Of a DNA stretch of 64,000 bases, positions 59,801-64,000 are shown in pieces. This DNA comes from Karalla daura (Eukaryota; Chordata; Actinopteri; Chaetodontiformes; Leiognathidae). The stretch spans positions 17,200,515-17,264,514 of the forward strand of contig CM055190.1 of the NCBI GenBank assembly GCA_029224185.1, written 5' to 3'. The notes under the pieces were generated by a model that was given only the letters and a program-made list of their open reading frames with translations, did no database searches and was not told the origin of the DNA. The first letter of the stretch is position 1, and the number at the start of each line of letters is the position of its first letter. Both the position numbers and the translations under genes were made by a program.

Positions 59801-62220
59801 CTACTCTTCGTCTTGGCAGCAGACAGCAGTGTGCGGTACAGGGTCTGTGTACCTCTTTAAACATCCTTTTGTGCTACCTATTAATTGTAATTAACAATTC
59901 TATTGAAATGCAAAAAATAAAGTAATAAGGGAAATACAATTTAAATGTATTCCAAGACAAAGAAAGATTTTATTGCATGGGATTTTGGAAGGTAAGTGAT
60001 TGTTATCATTCATTTTAAATGTTACACAGTGTAGTAGGTGGATGTAGTGACAGCACAATTGCAGAAAAAAAACATCCTAGTCTCTGTACTGTAGTCCTGC
60101 ACAACACAAACACAAAGTACACTCTCAAGCAGTACCACTGCACTGAGCGAGCAAACAGACTGCCATGGTTGTCATCTCAACACAAACTGAGCATTTGGAG
60201 TGAGGTAGTGTTTATTGCATAGCCGTTGTTTTCCATTGCATTACATTTTGCTGGTGTTTCTATTTATCCTGTGACTCATTGTCTGGAAAAGGTAGCAGCC
60301 GTTTAGAAATGAACTCATTCTATCCATGCACTCTGTTTAATTTCAAATTTTCAAATATCCCATTGGCCTCAATTCCCTGATGAACTGTGTTGTGCCACCT
60401 TTTTGAAAGCAGTATGAAAGTACATGCATCTAGTTGTGCCAGCTCCTCGCAGATCAGGTACAGCTGCAGTTGACAGTCCCGTGTTCATACCTCTGCCTGG
60501 TGACACTAATCTCTTCCTGTAGGTGACCTACCTCCTCATTTCCAATCTGTCTGCATGTGTAGGTGTGTGCGTGTGTAGGTGTGTGTGTGTGTGAGAGAGA
60601 GAGAGTGCGTTAGGTGTGTGCGATGGTTGCATTGCATGTCTCCTCTGCGGTTCCGCTTAGGAGGTCCAGGAACGGTGAGCTTCTCATGGTTGTCACTTTG
60701 AGGTGGGAGAGCAATCATTTCCTTGGACAACAGTCCCATCCTCATCCCTGCTTCCCGCCCGCTCGGATTAGTTCCTCTTGCTGAGAAGATTTGCATCCAA
60801 ATATTTTCTCCTTATTTATTTTTCCCCCTTTTTTTTGCCATTTTCTTTACATCATCCATCATCTGAGTTTCTTTTTTTCGTTCTGCCCTTCCCTGTTTCC
60901 TCCTCCTTGTTTTCCCCTGGACGCTGTAGAACATTTTATTACAATTGTCAGGAAGAGTAACAATTCTATTGTGGGGTGATTACAACAGAGTGTTATACCC
61001 ACAGATCACCAGAGCAATTAAAATCTGTAAATAAGGCTACCCGTGATGCCTCAGTCCAAACAATGGCGTCCCGGAGGAAGTGCTTGTTTGAAGGAGAACT
61101 GTGGAAGCGAGAGAGTTTCTCTCTCTTTGACTCTCTCTCACTCTCTCTCCCCCTCATTAATTAGGAGATGCTCCTTCAACCCGACACGGCTGTGTCGATG
61201 GGCAGCTTTGCACAATCACAGTGACACATATTTCAGACACTAGATGAAGTTGTTTACTTGTGTGTAAGACCTTGTATTACGCCACTGCACTTTGTTTTGC
61301 AGCATGCCGAAGATAATGCGTGCCTTCTGTAATTGTGCTGTCTATAGCTGTGAAGTCTCGAGGCCTGCATGAGCTGGCAGGCAGGACCATAGCCTTACAG
61401 CACGTTGACGCTGCACTCACTCTGTTGATTTGGTGATACAATATATCAACAAATCCACCATGTGGCAAGTCCACCCAGAAAACCAATAGACGGAGACGCT
61501 GAAACTACTTTCTGAATGAAACTATCAATGAGTGATTCATTGTCTTTATATCTGTGAATTTATGTTTATTGAAACTAATAAACTACTTCTGTAGAAATAC
61601 CAATTCACCAGAAAAACAAAAATGAGATAGCTTTTCTGTAGATAGATAGCTGTTCTTATTTCTCATGCTGTGAATATAAGCATGTGTTAATAACAATATA
61701 ATCGTTTCAACAGTAAACTAACAACTAAAAAGTACTACTAAAGTACCTAAATATATATAATGAAAATGAGTGTTCATATATACATAATCATTAAATTAAA
61801 TAAAGAAATATTGTATAGGGTGGGAACTACGATTGTTGGCAGAAGTGACTTGCACAGGTGCAGCCCGTTGACAGACAGGGAGCAGTCCATAGTTTAGGAC
61901 CTTTTGTGCCTTCACTGAAGTCAGGTTTGTCCGGGTCTCCACTGTTTAGAGTAAAAAATATATCTTCTGATATAAGTACATCATTGATTCCATAACGTTC
62001 ATGAAGGAAGAAAGAATATTATGACACCGTAATACTCATTTTTTATAATGTAGTGACACAACAACCCTCCCATCTCTGGCTTGTGCGTCTGACTTATCCT
62101 ATCAAAGTCCTGTGTGAAAACAACTGAGTGCCTGGCATTTTTTGCACAGTGGGTATGTTACGTCTGTTATGTCATTCTGTAGAGTGTTGTAGTTTTAACC
62201 CTTTGTATGTGTGTCTATAG
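59801..62220. other. Unique sequence, nothing firmly recognised
   Basis: Contains a decayed GT/GA patch at 60560-60605, a CT-rich patch at 61116-61152, an exact octamer ATTTGCAT at 60789-60796 and a strongly AT-rich zone at 61560-61820. No supported gene. Confidence 0.45.
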
Positions 62221-62309
62221 GGAATGCAGCTCTGAGCATAGTCCTGATACAAAACCAGACAGGGCAAGACTATTTTGTTTTGCAAAGGGATAGACTCTTA
62301 AGCAGTGAG
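62221..62309 (+). other. Exon-like segment, unproven
   Basis: 89 bp between a pyrimidine-leaning acceptor (CCCTTTGTATGTGTGTCTATAG, ending 62220) and a donor GAG|GTAAGC at 62310. Exactly one frame is open throughout; after a split first codon it reads NAALSIVLIQNQTG then QDYFVLQRDRLLSSE, ending on a complete codon. The peptide is well mixed with a possible N-glycosylation site (NQT), but I recognise no family. One open frame of 30 codons between such signals is expected by chance about half the time, so support is modest. Confidence 0.22.
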
Positions 62310-64000
62310 GTAAGCGAAAGGGGATTGTGTTGGGAACATCTGCGAAGTGGATTATGTTGGATGTCCGGATGAAATACCACTTAAGTCATTTGCAGAATTC
62401 TGGCACTTTACTAATATTGGAAAAATATTTCAAAGGTTAGTGATTGAGCTTTTCTTATGGTCATGGGCCCTTACCTCCTGGCTTGTCCTTTTGCGTATTT
62501 TTCTACTCTCGTCTTGGCAGAGTTAACACATTTGTACCCTGACGTAACTGGAGGACAATGTGCCAGATAATGTCAAATTCCTTTAATGAACAGCTTAATC
62601 AGGGCTTAAGCTAATCATCAGCACAGAAAGCTACTTTAATTCTGGTTTAACCTCATGACAGGAGCCACCACAAACTACCTGCTCCGAAGCAGTTCACAAA
62701 GTGATGCAAGAGCCCCAAACGCCTGAACTACTTTTTGGTGTTTCTTTTTCTTTGTAGAGACAAAAGGGCTCTTTGTAGTTTCGTGGGAAGACATGTGGAA
62801 CATGTCATGTATTTGGTGTCAGGATGTGCGCGTACCGCTTCCGCAACCGCCCCCAACCTGCTTCATAAATTACTCACAAGTGGAGTTTGGGCAGGTTGGA
62901 GCAAAGGAACCAGACAGATAGAAGGAGGGACCGTGGGAGTGTGCAGCTCAGCACAGCGCTGCAATGATGCCAGGCTCCGTGGGCCTCACCAGAGGCTGTA
63001 TGCCTTACCAAGATCCTGTTTACAGTCAGCCAAAGAAGCTGCCAGGCACCCATTTCCATAACGCCGCCTGCGGCCCTTTGCGGAAACTAATTCCTCTCTG
63101 CCGGAGATGCACCATGATGCTGCCTGCATGCACCTCTCCCACTTTGCAGTCTCCGTCTTGTGTTTCTCTCTTTTGTTTCCATCTGTTTTCATCTCTCCAT
63201 CATTCGTTATTTGCTGCATCTCTTTTTATCTCCATCTCCCTCTGCACTCTTCTTGGCGTTCTTCCAGCAATCGCTACTGTATTCTGTGTTTTTTTTTTCC
63301 TTTCCTGTTCATTCATATTAGTGATGCCAGTGTTAAAGGAGCATGATGTCATTCATGTGCAGGTCCAGCAAATTGAAATTGATTATTGGTACGATAGTAA
63401 GGCTGGTACACTTAATATTGATCAGTACAGTATATACTTTTATTATTTACAAGTATCTGTGATAGTTGTGCTAGCTGTGTCTCCAATTCATTTTCGTTCC
63501 ATGTGTGAACTTTTCACTCTGCTATGTCCACTCTGCTATCTGGGCTGTGTCTTGTCGACTCTGTGTGAGACTGCCATTTTCAGCTCCCTATCCCATGTTC
63601 TTTTCTGTCATATGTTTGTGCAGATTTTTTTCAGTTTCAGCCACTTGTGTAGTTGCCATGTTCCTGTGCCTGTACATCAGTGAGCATCTGCTCTTTCAAC
63701 AAGGTCCCCATGGCCTGAAATGTCAGAGCAAGCAGCTGCCAGACAAGTGCATTGTGCAGCAGGCTTGTGTTTCGCCTCCTCCCAATGCCTGCACTTCTTG
63801 TTCTGTGATGTTAACTGTGATTGAAAGTAAGTAGGCAGTAGAAAGTGGGGGAGAGATGTGGGGATGGGTCTCTGCTTTTTAGAGAATTGGATTCCTGCAG
63901 TTTGGAGGTAGTGCCTGGTCCTCAGGGCCAGGAGACTGTTCTCCAGGGCTTTGGGGTCAGATGATAGAAGGTGTTCTGTTGTGCATTAGGTGCACCTTCC
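62310..64000. other. Unique sequence, nothing firmly recognised
   Basis: A 239-codon plus-strand frame (62964-63683) exists, but its middle is encoded by a pyrimidine-rich tract (63150-63310) giving Leu/Phe/Ser-rich residues, it has no recognisable domain, and the other frames in the same region are also open over parts. I consider it chance. No repeats or RNA genes seen. Confidence 0.45.

Noticed and set aside
62964..63683. 239-codon plus-strand open frame, apparently with hydrophobic segments
   Set aside because: The hydrophobic parts come from a pyrimidine-rich tract that translates to Leu/Phe/Ser; there is no recognisable family and another plus-strand frame is open over the same part.

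Overview
The window looks like vertebrate, most likely teleost fish, nuclear DNA with no gene that can be firmly named. The evidence is the density of (CA)n/(GT)n runs, a 224-bp tetranucleotide array, and at least three copies plus two fragments of a retroposon with a tRNA-like head and a GATG-type tail, a pattern common in bony-fish genomes. CpG is generally depleted. None of the open frames I read resembles a protein family I know, and most long ones are translations of microsatellites. There is no bacterial-style gene organisation, no CRISPR array and no recognisable rRNA, tRNA or microRNA gene.

Layout: 1-6370 alternates simple repeats with two blocks that look like conserved non-coding sequence (about 2095-2560 and 3070-3260). 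6370-12100 holds a retroposon tail, a candidate regulatory block near 7000 and two large tetranucleotide arrays (10537-10760 and 11947-12088). 12100-24000 is mostly unique sequence with regulatory-looking blocks clustered between 21000 and 23370 and a (TC)n(AC)n tract at 22406-22494. 24000-37400 contains long GT/AC runs, regulatory-looking blocks near 28900-30270 and 31380-31680, and the best candidate for a coding exon, on the minus strand at 36262-36497. 37447-46520 carries three retroposon copies and several AT-rich, homeodomain-motif-rich blocks (43075-43930). 46700-60000 has more such blocks, long GT runs and a perfect hairpin at 55307-55338. 60000-64000 is unique sequence with one exon-like segment at 62221-62309.

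The best overall reading, an inference, is a stretch of intergenic or long-intron DNA in a regulatory neighbourhood of a developmental gene, with many candidate cis-regulatory blocks separated by fast-evolving repeats. I cannot name the target gene or any host gene. Conservation could not be tested here, so regulatory blocks are called from composition and motif content only and their confidence is low. The exon-like segments are mostly what GT-AG signals produce by chance in 64 kb; only the minus-strand block at 36262-36497 has supporting composition.
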